Source of the DNA: Macrobrachium rosenbergii
Lineage: Eukaryota; Arthropoda; Malacostraca; Decapoda; Palaemonidae
Reading direction: 5' to 3'
DNA: 64,000 bases
Assembly (NCBI RefSeq): GCF_040412425.1
Contig: NC_089767.1
Location: forward strand, 660,671 to 724,670
The position numbers and the translations under genes are program-made. Position 1 is the stretch's first letter. Each line of letters begins with the position of its first letter. The notes below the pieces were generated by a model that was given only the letters and a program-made list of their open reading frames with translations, was not told where the DNA came from and did not search any database. Below, piece by piece: positions 38,521-51,424 of the stretch.

Positions 38521-39657
38521 ACCATGTATACCATAACTCATTTCGTTGTTAGACCCTGCGAGCATAATTCATTTCATTGTTAGGCCCTGCAGCACTATTT
38601 GTAGCCCGTTGTGAGTCCAAATCTTACAATAAAAAAATATATATATTTCCATATGATACAGACAATTTAGTATAGGCCTAGTCCCGTGTCCTGCCCTTTT
38701 ATGAAACGTGGTACTGGTGAAAGTAGGCTTCACGGTCCATTTCATAAATAACTGAACCAACCCCCTGTTCTAATTTAACCTTATTCATTAATATTGTATG
38801 AGAATAGACATCTCTCTTTAATAGGCAATATTTATGTCATTACTCGAATATCTTTTAGATTCAGTCCCTATGCCTTTCAGCTTTACTTTGGGACAAGGTC
38901 AAGATTCTGCAAATATAATTTTAACGTCTTAGTTTTTTTTTTTTTTTTGGACTTCCTTGACAATATTTAACCTTGAACCAAGGTTAGAGATATTTTTTTT
39001 CCTTATTTTTTCTTCAAGTTTTAACTTATACAAGTATTGATATTTACATCATCCAAGCTTGGTACGCTTATACGTTTACGTCAGAGTTATCATTCTGAGG
39101 GGATGGTAATCTTGTCAATTTCCCTTTCACCGCTGAATGACCTCTTAGGTCCCAGAGCTTAGCCTTCGGCCTCAATTCTATAGTGTAGATGGAGGAAATT
39201 AAAGTTTTTTCTCAGATGTTAAGCTTACAGACAAAACTATTGGATATGTTCGTTCAGCTTGCCGGTGTTTTGTGTTTTGTTTTTAATAATTAGGTAAGCA
39301 AATTTGGAACAGTGGATTAATTTACATCTACAAAAGTTTACACAAATTTTCAAGCTTACTGTTTAGCCCTTTATTATTATGTTTAAGCGAAATTTAAAGT
39401 GGTTCATTTCCTTGGTTGGTTTCTGTAACCAGAGTATGGCTTATAGCTGCAACACTTGAAATAGTCTGGTTACCAGTGCGTGATCTGTGTTACTGTATCC
39501 CTCCAAAATTATATGAACTTCATTGATAGTTCCAGAAGGATCCGCCCACATGTTGAAATTTGACCAAGAATCATTTTCACGTCATTGTTTCAAGCGGACA
39601 ACCGACGCAAATATGTTTTCTTCTGGTAATTGTTAATACAGTAATTACGGTCGTCAG

Positions 39658-39729
<72 letters not shown>

Positions 39730-39801
39730 TAACAATATCACCATTGATAATTCTCTCTTTCCTCCTCCGCTTTGTAATATTGGTAGGGTTTATTACAGAT
39801 T

Positions 39802-39874
<73 letters not shown>

Positions 39875-40289
39875 AGACAGGAAGATGAGTCCACCTCTGT
39901 CGTTTGTAATATTTGTTCTTGCATTTCATAAAAAAATTCCGAGTGTTGAAAGACAGAAATTGTCATGTTGTATCTTTGTTCTTACAATGGAATCCTTTTC
40001 TTTGTTTCCGTTTGGAAACAGTGACGCTTCATACATTTGCAAACTCATTTGTCCGGTTCTTTCAAAATTAATGTTTTGATTTATTTCTCTGCCGTTTGCT
40101 TCAATTTTGCATGTTCTTATTTCATTTTGCCACTGTATTCTTGGTCTTTTAGATTTTCTAGTCGTCCGATTTTACGGAAAGTCTATTTTGTTCTCGTGCC
40201 GAATGGATTATGCTCCCCCATTTAACCTCTCATTTTTCCCGACTGTCTTTTTTTCCTTTCCCGGTGTCCGTAAAACACTATTCAATACA
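38521..40289. other. Sequence with two (CT)n tracts and a SINE end
   Basis: Contains the family 4 SINE fragment at 39,114-39,185 and two long (CT)n tracts at 39,660-39,724 and 39,806-39,871 about 80 bp apart. Open frames here are tract translations. No gene recognised. Confidence 0.55.
39114..39185 (+). mobile_element. SINE family 4, 3'-end fragment
   Basis: Shares GTCAATTTCCCTTTCACCGC, TGAATGACCTCTTAGGTCCC and GGCCTCAATTCTATAG with the full copy at 37,255-37,562. Only the last ~70 bp are present. Confidence 0.8.
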
Positions 40290-41385
40290 CCACTACAGTA
40301 CTGTACATTTCAGTGTCGTGTCTAATAGATTTTCGTCGATAAAATCTTACCAAAGAATCAGATATGGACCGTATTTTGAAATAGCTATTTGAGGCCACAG
40401 CCTAATTGGCAAAAAAATATGTAGTGATGTCCAGTGTGGATAATTAAGGCACTTAGAGTAAATCAAAAAGAAATTTAAAGGAAACCTAACCAAATTTAGT
40501 AAGCACCCAGAGAGAGGTTGCTGTGACGTAAACTACGACATCAGACATAATAGCAGGGTTCCCAGTAGTATGTTAATGATTGTAGAAATAAAAACATTTG
40601 ACCCTCTTGTACAATAAGCAATACCTTGAGTAGGATTTGCGATAATTATCGAAATTTTATTTTCTCTATTTTCATCGAAAGTTCTTCACATATGGTCTGC
40701 TCAAAGTGCAAGACCCTGATTCACACAAGGCTGGCTTCATCTTAAACAAACAACAGCATATCCTTTTACATAATTTTATATTACAATAATTGTTTTTTCT
40801 AATTCACATTTCCTTCAATTTCAATAAAGTTCAGCCTAATCTGTGGATTACTGGATTATAAAATTTAGGGCATAGCCCAAGCGCTTGACTATGAGTTAAG
40901 AATTTCATTCAGCACTGTAATGTAGTTATGATTCAATGAAATATATAATCAAAATAACTGAAAATTGAAAGAGTGAGTAACTTCAAAAAACCAGGAATAT
41001 AGAGACTCACTGATAACCACTCAGCAAGCCCCATCAAACATTAGTGTCAGTTCCAAGTAAATGAATCAAGCGTATAGAAGCAACAAAACTGACACAGAGG
41101 CACACAAATAAAATAATGAAGGGGAGAGTAGTGTGCTTTACCGAGCACTGTGGATTTATTATGGGATTGATCACGTATTAAGGAAGTTAAGGTTAGAACA
41201 CTTGCGTTGTGTTACATTCGTCTAGCAGGACGTGAATCGGAACTTTTGTAAGACTTGGTGCACATTTCAAGTTAAAGGAAACGTGAATTGCGCCATGGAA
41301 CTGTATTATACAATTAATATTTTCATTTGATGCACATTCCCTTATTGTACTCTACTTAGAGACATGACTCATCAAAAGATGGGAT

Positions 41386-41442
<57 letters not shown>

Positions 41443-41845
41443 GCAGGGTAGGTGTTTGAATGTGTGAAACAATATAAGAATTCCACTTACTAATACACTA
41501 CTACCAACATCTAAGTTTTCATTCATAAAGTATATGGGCGAGGAGTCTAGTAAAGTACGTCGTACCACAGTATCAATGAGTGGGAGGGCCTTCAGTAATG
41601 ACGTTTTACTAGCCTCTATCTACAAGCCTGCTAGATTTACGTAAGTTTTCCTTTAAATTTCTTTGATTTACTCTGATAAGTGCCTTAATTATCAACATCA
41701 GACATCACTGCACATTTATGCCAATTAGGCTGTGGCTTCAAATAGCTACTGTATTTCCAAAATACGATCCATATCCGATGCTTTGGTAAGATTTTATCGA
41801 CGAAAATCAATTAGACACGGCCTGAAATGCACAGTAGGTATTTGT
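40290..41845. mobile_element. Segment bounded by ~220-bp inverted repeats
   Basis: 40,290-40,517 and 41,612-41,845 are inverted copies at moderate identity. Examples are GATTTTCGTCGATAAAATCT against AGATTTTATCGACGAAAATC, and CACAGCCTAATTGGC against GCCAATTAGGCTGTG. The ~1.1 kb between holds a SINE fragment and (GA)n at 41,388-41,439, with no transposase. It could be a non-autonomous element with long inverted ends or a local inverted duplication. I see no target duplication. Confidence 0.6.
40855..40918 (-). mobile_element. SINE family 4, diverged 3'-end fragment
   Basis: ATAAAATTTAGGGCATAGCC, CAAGCGCTTG and TTTCATTCAGCAC match the complement of the SINE 3' end with several substitutions. 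It lies inside the segment bounded by inverted repeats. Confidence 0.6.
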
Positions 41846-42040
41846 GAGAGCGCCTCCCATCGACTTCGTTAATACGGGAACAATGGACTTTTTTAGTCTT
41901 TCCTTGGAGGGTTCCAATGCTCTTATCTCCTAACATGATGTTCCTTGGTCCCTGGTTTTCTTCTTGGTAAGGGGAAAATTTATCTTATCCTTTCTCCTTA
42001 ACGCCCTTGGTCTTTCAGTGGCATAGCTCCTTTACAAACT

Positions 42041-42102
<62 letters not shown>

Positions 42103-43731
42103 CTTTACGTTGTTATAACAATATATATAGGTGTGTGTGTGTGTGTGTGTGTGTCCGTAGTATAGTTTCAGTCATTTGTTGTCCTGTTGGATTAGCTCAT
42201 CTTAATCTTGATTGATTCTGATCTAAGACCTGTTTACGGCAATAATCAACATTGCTTATGAGTCATTAGATTCCTTCTTTGTGTTTCATTAAAAAGCCCT
42301 CTCATCTCCATCATTAATATGCACATCATATTGTCCCAAGGCTTCTTATTAGCATTTCATCCCTCTTCGCCCATAGATCCCTGTGATGGTCTTTGATGAT
42401 GCCGATGGAGACATGTTTGTTTACCTTTAGGCTTTGGGAACTCAGCTCTGCGAAGAGGAGGAATTGATGATGCTGGTGATAAAGCAGGAATGACGGGAAT
42501 ATTGTGGCAGTAGTACCAATGGATATATTGATCTCCACACCATTTTCTTTGAGTGCTTAGAGGTAATATTGATCTATTCACACGTTTCAAACATTCTTTC
42601 ACTGTTTAGAAAGTTTCTTATTATTATTCTCCTAGAACGCGTTTAAGTGTTTATGATTTTATTTAAGAAATCCTTACTCTCTTACAAGGATCTATGTGTT
42701 TCCTACTAACATTGATAAATTCAGCTAAATTCTAGTGTCGCATAACTTAAATGAATTTACACCATGCCTGAGTGCATACACCTGTCGACAGATAAACACG
42801 AAATAAGAAAGAAATGGACACAGGAGAAAGTGTTCACGACTGGTTAATACTCGTTCTCCTTTCCCATGTATCCAAAGGTCTGAGTTCGGTGTCGCTTCAA
42901 GCGCTCGTATTCCATTTTGGCCCGTCACACTGTCTTCAATAAAACCAGTCATGGTGAAATAATGGCACTCGGCGGCTCTCTGTCATCGCCACAGATATAC
43001 TCGTAGTGCACACGGACGTCCTCCACTCTCCACACCGTCCCCACCCCATCTCCCACCTCCACGATAGTACGGTATTTAGATGAAATTATAGGACGAGGAA
43101 ATTTGTGAGTTTGTCGGGAGCCATAATACTTGCTAAGTTACTGACGAATGTTCGTGGTGTTATGTTATTTCTCTCCCAACTCTCGCTCTAGTCAAAGTCG
43201 CTCTTCATGCCGGAGTTTCGTTCTGTTGTAGAAAAAAAACAACTTCGGGTACTTCAACTTTAATCCCTCCGATAATTAAATGACGGGGCACATATCCATA
43301 TCTCTCTTGGATGCATTTTGTTTTGCGAAAGCTAATTTTGTCATGTTTCTGGTAGTTTACCAGTTCCCCGAAAGAGGTTGAATGCTCCAGAAATTCCTTT
43401 CGTATTTCCTTTTGTTTAAATCTGTCCAGATGATGAATGAATACGCATTAATCTTGCAACGTCAAATTCAGTGTGATTTTCATTCATTGCTGGAATTTTT
43501 ATATTATTCCTGCTGCTGTAAATGTTTGCGCTTGTCTCAGTTATATGAATTCCGTACGAAGTATCATGTAGGAAAAATTTAATGATGCAGAGGTTACTGA
43601 GTAATATTGCATTCATTGGTAAGTGATACTGATGCATTATAAATGCATTTATAAATGATTTATTTTCTTTATCTCTCTGTGCACTGCGTTCAGCTAAGGA
43701 GATAGCTGTACTGACCATTTTCTTCCTGATG

Positions 43732-43785
<54 letters not shown>

Positions 43786-45040
43786 GGAGAGAGAGAGAGC
43801 GGGAGAGAGAGAGAGAGAGAATCCAGTATGAATTAGGTCATCTGTCATCTTATAGAAAAGTGGATAAATTCAGTACACAAATCTCAATTGTACGGCAGAG
43901 ATTAGGTGCTGATGTAATCCTTACACCGCTGATCGTCGAGATGAGTTTTACTTTGAGAGACCTGCTTTCGTTATTTTATTAAAACAGCCAGGTATCCTAT
44001 TGGAGAGAAGGACTTTTGCATTATTATAAACGTTTCAAAAGTAAAAAAAAAATAAACAAAAATGGGAAGGTAGGCAGTGTGATGCCACGAGGAAAATTTG
44101 GGTTCTTTAGGTACCAAACCTTTCAACTTTGAGGGTCTTAATATGAAGTAAGGGAAACTTTTACTTCTCATGTTTGTGAGGGGTGTACACCTCGCTTCGT
44201 AATGGAGAGGTAAGGCGAGCGACCGGTGTTATGAGGGTAAAAGTGTGTGCGAGCTGTTGTTTTGGGAAGAATGATTGTGACGGGAATTCAAAGTGTTTTA
44301 GTAAATGAAGTATTCGATTTTTGCATCCCCCTTCTCATCTTTTAAAGATAGCAACAGTAAAAATTAATTTATCTCAGTCCACTAGGGCAACCGAAACTGC
44401 TGGAAATGTTGTAAGTATACGAGTATTGTCCAGATTTTTTACACTAGAAATGATGCCCGTTGCTAAGATGAGTGAAACCAGAAACTTTACAAATAGACAT
44501 TGCACTTCTTGACATTCTACCAGCATCGCACGGCGGAAGCCAGGCAAGCTTTATCTTATACTGTCATAGGCCAGGTATGACTTTTAGCTGACGAATGCAG
44601 GAAGGTATTTTATTTTATATCATTGTCTTTCATTTAACTTCTAATGTTTAAATATGGTTCTTTTAGAAAAACAGACGTATCTGGAGATAGAAGTCAAACC
44701 TCGCCTATGGTTGCAGAGGCTGCCGTGACTCACATCTGTCGCGTGACTGTTGTGTAACGTCAAGGAGTGGATCGTGTCGGATTTTAAGGTCTTTGGTGAA
44801 ACGAGTTCACTGCAAGAAAAGTCCAGGAAAATAATTCGTTATTCCAAACATTTAAGGCGGTCTTGTTGGACATGGTACTTGGTACTTGGAGGGCGACAAA
44901 TGTTTTTACTTGGGCGAGTCCCTCATTCACGTTAATCGATTTTCTTCCCTTTCCCTGACAAACCCCTTCAAAACTCTCCATAATAACCCTCATCTCCTTT
45001 ATCCTTAGTTCACAGATAAAGCACTCCAGTACATCCCTTT
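41846..45040. other. Sequence with microsatellites, no recognised gene
   Basis: Holds (CT)n at 42,043-42,099, (GT)n at 42,129-42,154 and an interrupted (GA)n tract with GCGGGA variants at 43,732-43,820. A minus-strand frame at 42,725-42,952 has a plausible ATG and coding-like first half (MTGFIEDSVTGQNGIRALEA) below a GC-richer stretch at 42,960-43,220. I have no domain match and do not call it a gene. Confidence 0.45.
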
Positions 45041-45835
45041 TCTGAAAGCTCCATCTCACTTCGTGCTCTCCTACACCACCAACACCACTATTCAAAACAG
45101 GAGTAATATATATAATTAAACCTCCAGGAGACAATGAATAGAGTAGCTAAAATTTTAAACATTTATTATTTTAATCACAAATAGTATCTTAATAACGCTA
45201 CTATTAAAACGCTACTATTGATGCCACCCAGATGCGGTGTCTGTCCATGGCACTGAACACCATGTCCCCCTGTGAATCTCTCACAACCTATGCACAAAAA
45301 TAACTACCATAAATATAACGAGATCCATAACATAGATACCATCCTACAAATATAAATTTAAAACCATATATAACTCCTAGAACCTAAATTTCTGGTAAAC
45401 CAATCTTTCAATAGGAAGAATATGCCGTCTTGATATTAGTTACTGTGAACTATTAAAACAGGATAAAAGATCTCTTCAATTCAATAATGGCAGTAAAAAA
45501 TATATAAGTTACGAGATTTAATTTATGGGACTAGTGATGTGGACGTCAAGAAAAATGACTTCAATAGCTCAATTGATGTGTGCCAACAAAAAATGAGACC
45601 AACCTCAAAGTAACCAGACGTCTTAAAGTGCTTGAAGAGTTCCCCGTCGACATTAGGTCTTCACGCCGACCACAGCTGATGCAGAACAACTGACGGCACC
45701 ATTTTGCAAAGAACTGTTGAAACTGAATGAATTATACCCATTCTCTTACCAAAAATATAATTTAAGGTTTTGTGTAAAGTCTCTTGATATTTCCCAAGTT
45801 AATCACAAGTCGTGGTAAGGAAAGTGAAAAAATCC
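45041..45835 (-). mobile_element. LTR-like repeat in inverted orientation, truncated and patched
   Basis: Reverse complement of most of 47,220-48,061 (for example CTGATGCAGAACAACTGACG at 45,676 and CCAGATGCGGTGTCTGTCC at 45,229). Relative to the plus-strand copy it lacks the first ~280 bp. A short internal stretch (about 45,699-45,765) is replaced by sequence resembling the element's own integrase region (the mirror of about 46,004-46,068). LTR and pol pieces alternate, which suggests template switching. A 116-codon minus-strand frame starts inside it and has no recognisable domain. Confidence 0.7.
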
Positions 45836-45867
45836 ATGATAACATTAGCACCAGCAACTGAAAGCCG

Positions 45868-46782
45868 GGTATCTTGAATGGTTTAAGAGCGTTAAAGCTT
45901 CAGTTTGCTTTGAATACGGTATACCAGAATTGTACATTTCGGATATGGGTACCCAGAAATGAAGTTGCTGGTGCTAATGTTATTTGGAAATTTTTGAAGG
46001 AAGGTTAAATTATATTTTGAAGAGAATGGTATAAATATATTATTCAGTTTCAACAGTTCTTTAAAAAATGGTGCATTTGGGGTCTATGGTAGAAAGTTGT
46101 GTTAAATTGACGAAGAAACTAATATATGGGGCAATTCGAAATAATGTGTTGGAGATTAGAGACTTTGAATTTCTAATAGGTCAAACAATACATATGGTCA
46201 ATAGAAGACCCATTGCTTTTAAGGAAGCCTTGAGGGAGACTGACTTGAGTTCGACTATTCCTGAGCCGATAACTCCTGAGAGTATATTAAGGGGATATGT
46301 TTTAGTCTCTGTTAATGTTATTCCACCACTACAACAATCTCCTGACTTGGACTTAGATGATAACTTTTCACTTGAATTAACTGACAGAGTAAGAGATAAT
46401 TTTTCAAAACTTCGTAAAGTTAGACAAAATTTAATAGATTATATACCATTCAGAATTTGTTACTTCACTCTTATAGCAAGCAGTCGGTGTGAAAGATCGT
46501 TATAACCCCATCAAGCACTCTCGTATATTGAAGAATGATATTGTACTGATTAAGGAACCCTATAGCAAGGCCAGCCAGTATCCTATGGCAATTGTTCGAG
46601 AAACATTGACCAATGAATTAGGAGAGGTCACTGGAGCGGTCTTGTGTAAGGGAAAAACTGGTGAAATAACTAAAAGACATGTATCTAATTTGATATTTCT
46701 TTTAAGGCCTAAGATCGTGCATGATGAGGTCCGGAATGAAACTACCTATTCGGTGTCTCCTAAAAGCAATCTACCTATGTAA
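45868..46782 (+). pseudogene. BEL/Pao retrotransposon pol remnant (integrase end and DUF5641)
   Basis: Several frames together read as the C-terminal third of a BEL/Pao Pol. First is an integrase core piece with EYGIPELYISDMGTQ (the second catalytic Asp lies in the 'SDNGT'-like motif), then GANVIWKFLKEG in another frame. From 46,068 comes GSMVESCVKLTKKLIYG, matching the 'GGxWExxVK' integrase block, and NRRPI...TPESIL, matching the 'NSRPL...LTPxxFL' block. From 46,489 comes a DUF5641-type domain (KNDIVLIKEP, TGAVLCKGKTGEITKRHVSN). At least three frameshifts and an in-frame TAG near 46,474 make it dead. Protease, reverse transcriptase and RNase H are absent. Confidence 0.88.
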
Positions 46783-46934
46783 GCGAGAAGCTGCAAAAAA
46801 CAGCATAATGAGAACTCGTCAAATTTTAAATGATGAAACCGGACATTAGCATGTACCTTTTTCTTTGTTTTCTCGTAATTTTTTTGTATATTTAATTTGT
46901 GCATTCAATCATATACAGGTTTATATGATTGAAT

Positions 46935-46948
46935 GGTTCTGGGGGGAG
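46935..46948 (+). promoter_or_regulatory. Polypurine tract of the LTR element
   Basis: GGTTCTGGGGGGAG immediately precedes the TG that opens the LTR-like repeat, the expected place for plus-strand DNA priming in LTR retrotransposons. Confidence 0.7.
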
Positions 46949-48061
46949 TGTATGAAATAAGATATAATATATATCTTAACAGTTTCTTGTATGTAATTTA
47001 TTTTTTCGTATTTCAAAGGATCTCTTAACCCTTGTTCATTTCTTTAAGTACTCATTATTAGTAATGTAAGACGTTATTGTGTGTCAACAAATTAGAGATT
47101 TAACTTCCCCGCTATTTTCGTCGTTTAACGACTATTAAACCATTCAAGAACTTCGAGTAAATAAACAGAATTTTCTTCGAGGTTTATTTATTTACATTCG
47201 GCAGTTGTTTCCCAAGAACCATCAACTCTTCACTTTCCTTACCACGACTTGTGATTAACTCTGGGAAATATCAAGAGACTTTTACACAAAACCTTTTTAT
47301 GTATCTTATTCTTTGGTAATATGGAAGAATAAGATATCGATTCTACATTTCGGAGTCCAGGAGCGGCAGCGGGCGGCATGTTTCTCTACTCTTGTTTACC
47401 ACCTACTGCCGTCAGTTGTTCTGCATCAGCTGTGGTCGGCGTGAAGACCTAATGTCGACGGGGAACTCTTCAAGCACTTTAAGACGTCTGGTTACTTTGA
47501 GGTTGGTCTCATTTTTTGTTGGCACACATCAATTGAGCTATTGAAGTCATTTTTCTTGACGTCCACATCACTAGTCCCATAAATTAAATCTCGTAACTTA
47601 TATTTTTTACTGCCATTATTGAATTTAAGAGATCTTTTATCCCGTTTTAATAGTTCACAGTAACTAATATCAAGACGGCATATTCTTCCTATTGAAAGAT
47701 TGGTTTACCAGAAATTTAGGTTCTAGGAGTTATATATGTGGTTTAAATTTATATTTGTAGGATGGTATCTATGTTATGGATCTCGTTATATTTATGGTAG
47801 TTATTTTTTTGTATAGGTTGTGAGAGATTCAAGGCGAGGGGACATGGTGTTCAGTGCCATGGACAGACACCGCATCTGGGTGGCATCAATAGTAGCGTTT
47901 TAATAGTAGCGTTATTAAGATACTATTTGTGATTAAAATAATAAATGTTTAAATTTTAGCTACTCTATTCATTGTCTCCTGGAGGTTTAATTATATATAT
48001 TACTCCTGTTTTGAATAGTGGTGTTGGTGGTGTAGGAGTGCACGAAGTGAGATGGAGCTTC
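46949..48061 (+). mobile_element. 3' LTR-like repeat of the BEL/Pao element
   Basis: Begins TGTATGAAATAAG right after the polypurine tract and shares sequence with the inverted copy at 45,041-45,835 up to about 48,061 (GAAGTGAGATGGAGCTT). The exact 3' end is uncertain: no clear terminal CA with a target duplication can be fixed, and part of the shared end might be leader or flank. An AATAAATG near 47,940 could be a polyadenylation signal. No direct-orientation 5' LTR is present upstream. Confidence 0.65.
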
Positions 48062-48758
48062 GTGAGTAGAAATATTTTGCGAACTTAGGAAGCATGGAAT
48101 ACAAAAGGAGAGGAGAGCGGAAGTTGATGCAAGGAAATTTGCAGGAAGTCAGTGATAATTATGTTATAACCAGGCCATAGGCGAAGAGGCTTTTATAAGA
48201 ATAATGAGAACCGTAGCTGAATTTTGCAGCTACTTTGCTGACAAAAATTTAAAATAATTTGGTGTATTTTCATTGCCCCAAAAGGGTGCTTGACACTACT
48301 GTATACCATAGCACTTCTTATTACATGTCGTTAAGGCCTCTAAGGCATTTAAGTTCAGTTCAGTTCGAAATAAATAACTTGGTATAAATTTTTGGCAGTG
48401 TAAATTATTGGATTTATGCATCTGAATATGTTGTACTTGGCGTTTGATCCCTCTTCGGTGTCTTAATATCATTTGACCCCACGACAAAATTATTTTCTAA
48501 GCATAATTACGCGTGAATAATACTTGCGTTATGTATCTAATTTATGAGGACAGGTGAAAATTGAGATTAATTTAACAAAATTTCCCAAGTTGTCTTTCCG
48601 TGTTTAATGAAATGCGTTTGGTGTTTCAAATTGATTTAGCTGGGAGGCCTCGTAGCTCCCAGGACAGCTGGTACACCTTGGATGTTTTTTTTTTTTTTTT
48701 TAGAATTCTGGCTTATTGCTTGCTGGCAGCAGCAACTAATGATTCTTCAAGACGTCAG

Positions 48759-48827
<69 letters not shown>

Positions 48828-49618
48828 CAGATTTTTTTATTATCTTCCTTCCATTTCCTTATACTTTTGTTTTGCAAGGGGAAACAATTTCATTCATTCT
48901 TTTAATATATTTTAGATTTAAATAATCAAATAAACCTATAAAGATTTTTTACATGGCTTTAAAGAGCACTGAGTCCTTACTTATGTCGACGAACAAATAT
49001 TTTTTCTGTAAGCTTGTTCACCTTTTGAGAACTGATCATTGAACGTATTTGTATGCAGATTTTTCATGATTTTTTTTTTTTTTGGCGTTAGGTACATGCC
49101 TGGCATCTTAATATTCAAGCATATAGCAATTAAAAGAGCAGTCTATTCAGGCACTGCGGTGGATAAGAGAAAAGTTCTGGAGAGCCGGTTGCTATCGATA
49201 ACTTTTACGTAATCCTTTTTTGTAAGTGACGCCGCCTTCCTACTCACCTCCTGACGACGATCTTATCGCTAATGCAGCGCTCCTCGAACTCCAAAGTGCC
49301 TGGCTAATCTGTTTTCTATCACTGGACGAAGAAACGAGGAGTCTCCTCATCCAGGGTCTCGTGTTTGACACTTCTCTTTTCTGTAACCAAACTTAGCCTT
49401 TATGCTTTTATTTTGAAACCACTCCTATCAAGGGCGAATACGTGGTTATGACTTACATTACATGAATTACCATGGGATAACAAGATAACTTTGTATAGAC
49501 TAAAGTTCGGGGGATCCTCGTAACAAAGATGCACAGTACAGGCTGCGCTGGAGCACCAAATCGAGAGGGTCTGGTCGGAAGGCTTGTTAATCCTTGTTAC
49601 AGTGAACCTAGACTCATA

Positions 49619-49693
<75 letters not shown>

Positions 49694-50336
49694 AAGCTTT
49701 ATGTAAAAATCCGCGTTTACCACTTGGTAAGCATGTATGGAATAAAACCCCTCAAGCTGCGCTTTTTAAACTTTCACGGTCAAATTCACTTCTCGTTTTC
49801 TCCAACGTAATTCCCTCTCCTCAATCTCGCTGGCACTTCTCTGGCGCCTTTCTCTGGGGATGCAGTCAAGTTGATTTATTTCGTGTATTTATATGAGATG
49901 ATCAGTCTGTAGGCTGTATCCATTTGAGTACTCGGTTTGTGGCCTCTCACGGTCATATTGTCTACTTATGCTCATACTGAAAAATTTTCACTTGAGTGTT
50001 TATGCACTGAAATATATTAGGCTTAAACATTGAAGTTTGCATATGCATGGTGCATTAATATTATCTTGGATTGCAGTTCATGTTTTACTGTTGTTTACAT
50101 TTATTGTAGTTTTGCTCAATATTTGTAATCTGATGTTTTCACTTGTAGCTTTATCTTGTTCATTTTTCCCTTGGCATTGTTTAATACATTATTAGTTTTA
50201 AGCTCACTATCAGCTGCGGTTCGTATAAATATTCTATAAACACGAGTTTTTTCTTCATTTCGTAAGATTGACTATTTCTGATATTTCACATTTCATCAAC
50301 TTCACCCTTTTCCTCTAAGAACCTCTTGGTCTCGAT
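48062..50336. other. Sequence with long (CT)n tracts, no recognised gene
   Basis: Holds (CT)n at 48,762-48,822 and 49,620-49,691. Open frames are tract translations. I see no element or RNA gene. Confidence 0.5.
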
Positions 50337-50808
50337 CAGTGGTCCTTAACCTGGGGTACCTGTGCCCCCCAGGGGTACGAAACCTTAAACCTGGGGGTAC
50401 GAGACATGATAGCCAATGCAATGGTACTGTATATTTACCGACGCTCCTAAACATCAAGACAAAAGCCAGAAACCGTTTGGATGCAAATGATGACATGCGT
50501 CTGGCACTTTCAAAGAAAGAACCGCGTTTGAACATCATCATTGATGAGAAATAACAACAAAAGAGCCAATAAAAATGTGTTGGTGTGCACTATGTAGTAT
50601 TACTCATAATTGCATCTTACTAACTGACACTTCATTTGAAATGAAAAAGTCCCTTTGTTCAGTAATTGAATACATCTAATAATTTCTCACCAAGGTTTGT
50701 ATCACTAACCCTTTTCATATGTCTGTGTCGTATTTATATTGGATGGGGGTACGAGAAACTTTTCTGAGATATCAAGGGTACAAGCCCTGGAAAAGGTTAA
50801 AACCACTG
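50337..50808 (+). mobile_element. Deletion-derived hAT transposon (ZBED/Charlie-like)
   Basis: The ends are inverted: CAGTGGTCCTTAACCTGGGG at 50,337 against CAGTGGTTTTAACCTTTTCC read inward from 50,808. CAGTGGT(T/C)CTTAACC-type termini are typical of animal hAT elements. The 8 bp on each side (GTCTCGAT and GTCCAGTC) match only partly, so the target duplication is decayed or absent. The 472-bp element retains the 3' end of the transposase gene. Confidence 0.82.
50447..50554 (+). pseudogene. hAT transposase C-terminal remnant
   Basis: The end of an open frame reads NIKTKARNRLDANDDMRLAL and then SKKEPRLNII before a stop. This resembles the conserved C-terminal block of ZBED5/FAM200-like hAT transposases ('TKyRnRLnvedDLRvALSktrPRi'). 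The rest of the frame upstream is terminal-repeat sequence. No catalytic residues remain, so it is not functional. Confidence 0.75.
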
Positions 50809-51009
50809 GTCCAGTCCAGATACAACGATGTTTTTGAGCTCATGGAATAAAGCCTGCTCATCTGCTTCATGGGCCTTTTAGGATTATGTGTGTCTTCTGA
50901 TTCGGCCTTTTACTATATTTATCCCATGGTTGCCTGGGATTCAGTTCATCTCTCTCCTGGGATTAGAATAGATGTAGTCAAATCGTCAAATCACCCCCTC
51001 TTCCCCTCC

Positions 51010-51011
51010 CC

Positions 51012-51068
<57 letters not shown>
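51010..51068. repeat. (CT)n microsatellite
   Basis: CT tract of about 59 bp with one small interruption at its 5' side. Confidence 0.95.
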
Positions 51069-51069
<1 letters not shown>

Positions 51070-51424
51070 GATACTGAATGTTGAGGTGGTTTTGAGTCCT
51101 GATACATTGGCCTGTTATGCCAAATATTTTTCAGATTTATTTTTGCATTTCATATATTAGAATGACTTGAATTACATCTTTAAAACGTGCCTGTATCATG
51201 CAGTTGCGAAAGTTTATTAATTTCAAATTGACATTTTGTACCTATTTGCATTTTTCGGGGACACTTTTCTTTCACTTTTCATATATTACTATGCTATTTT
51301 ATTCCATCAAAAGAAAAAATTATATGTATCTATCTATCTATCAGTCTATCTTCTTCTTCTTCTATCTTTTTCTTTTAACATGCTTTTATTCCCATTTTTG
51401 ATATGGGGTGACACGATGCATTTT

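Noticed and set aside
39560..40079. SLSLSL/RERERE open frames over (CT)n/(GA)n tracts here and elsewhere
   Set aside because: Microsatellite translations open on both strands.
42725..42952. Possible first exon on the minus strand below a GC-richer stretch
   Set aside because: Plausible ATG and coding-like first half, but no clear donor, no domain and no partner exons.
50329..50816. Clean 8-bp target duplication for the hAT element
   Set aside because: GTCTCGAT and GTCCAGTC match at only about half of positions; not reliable.
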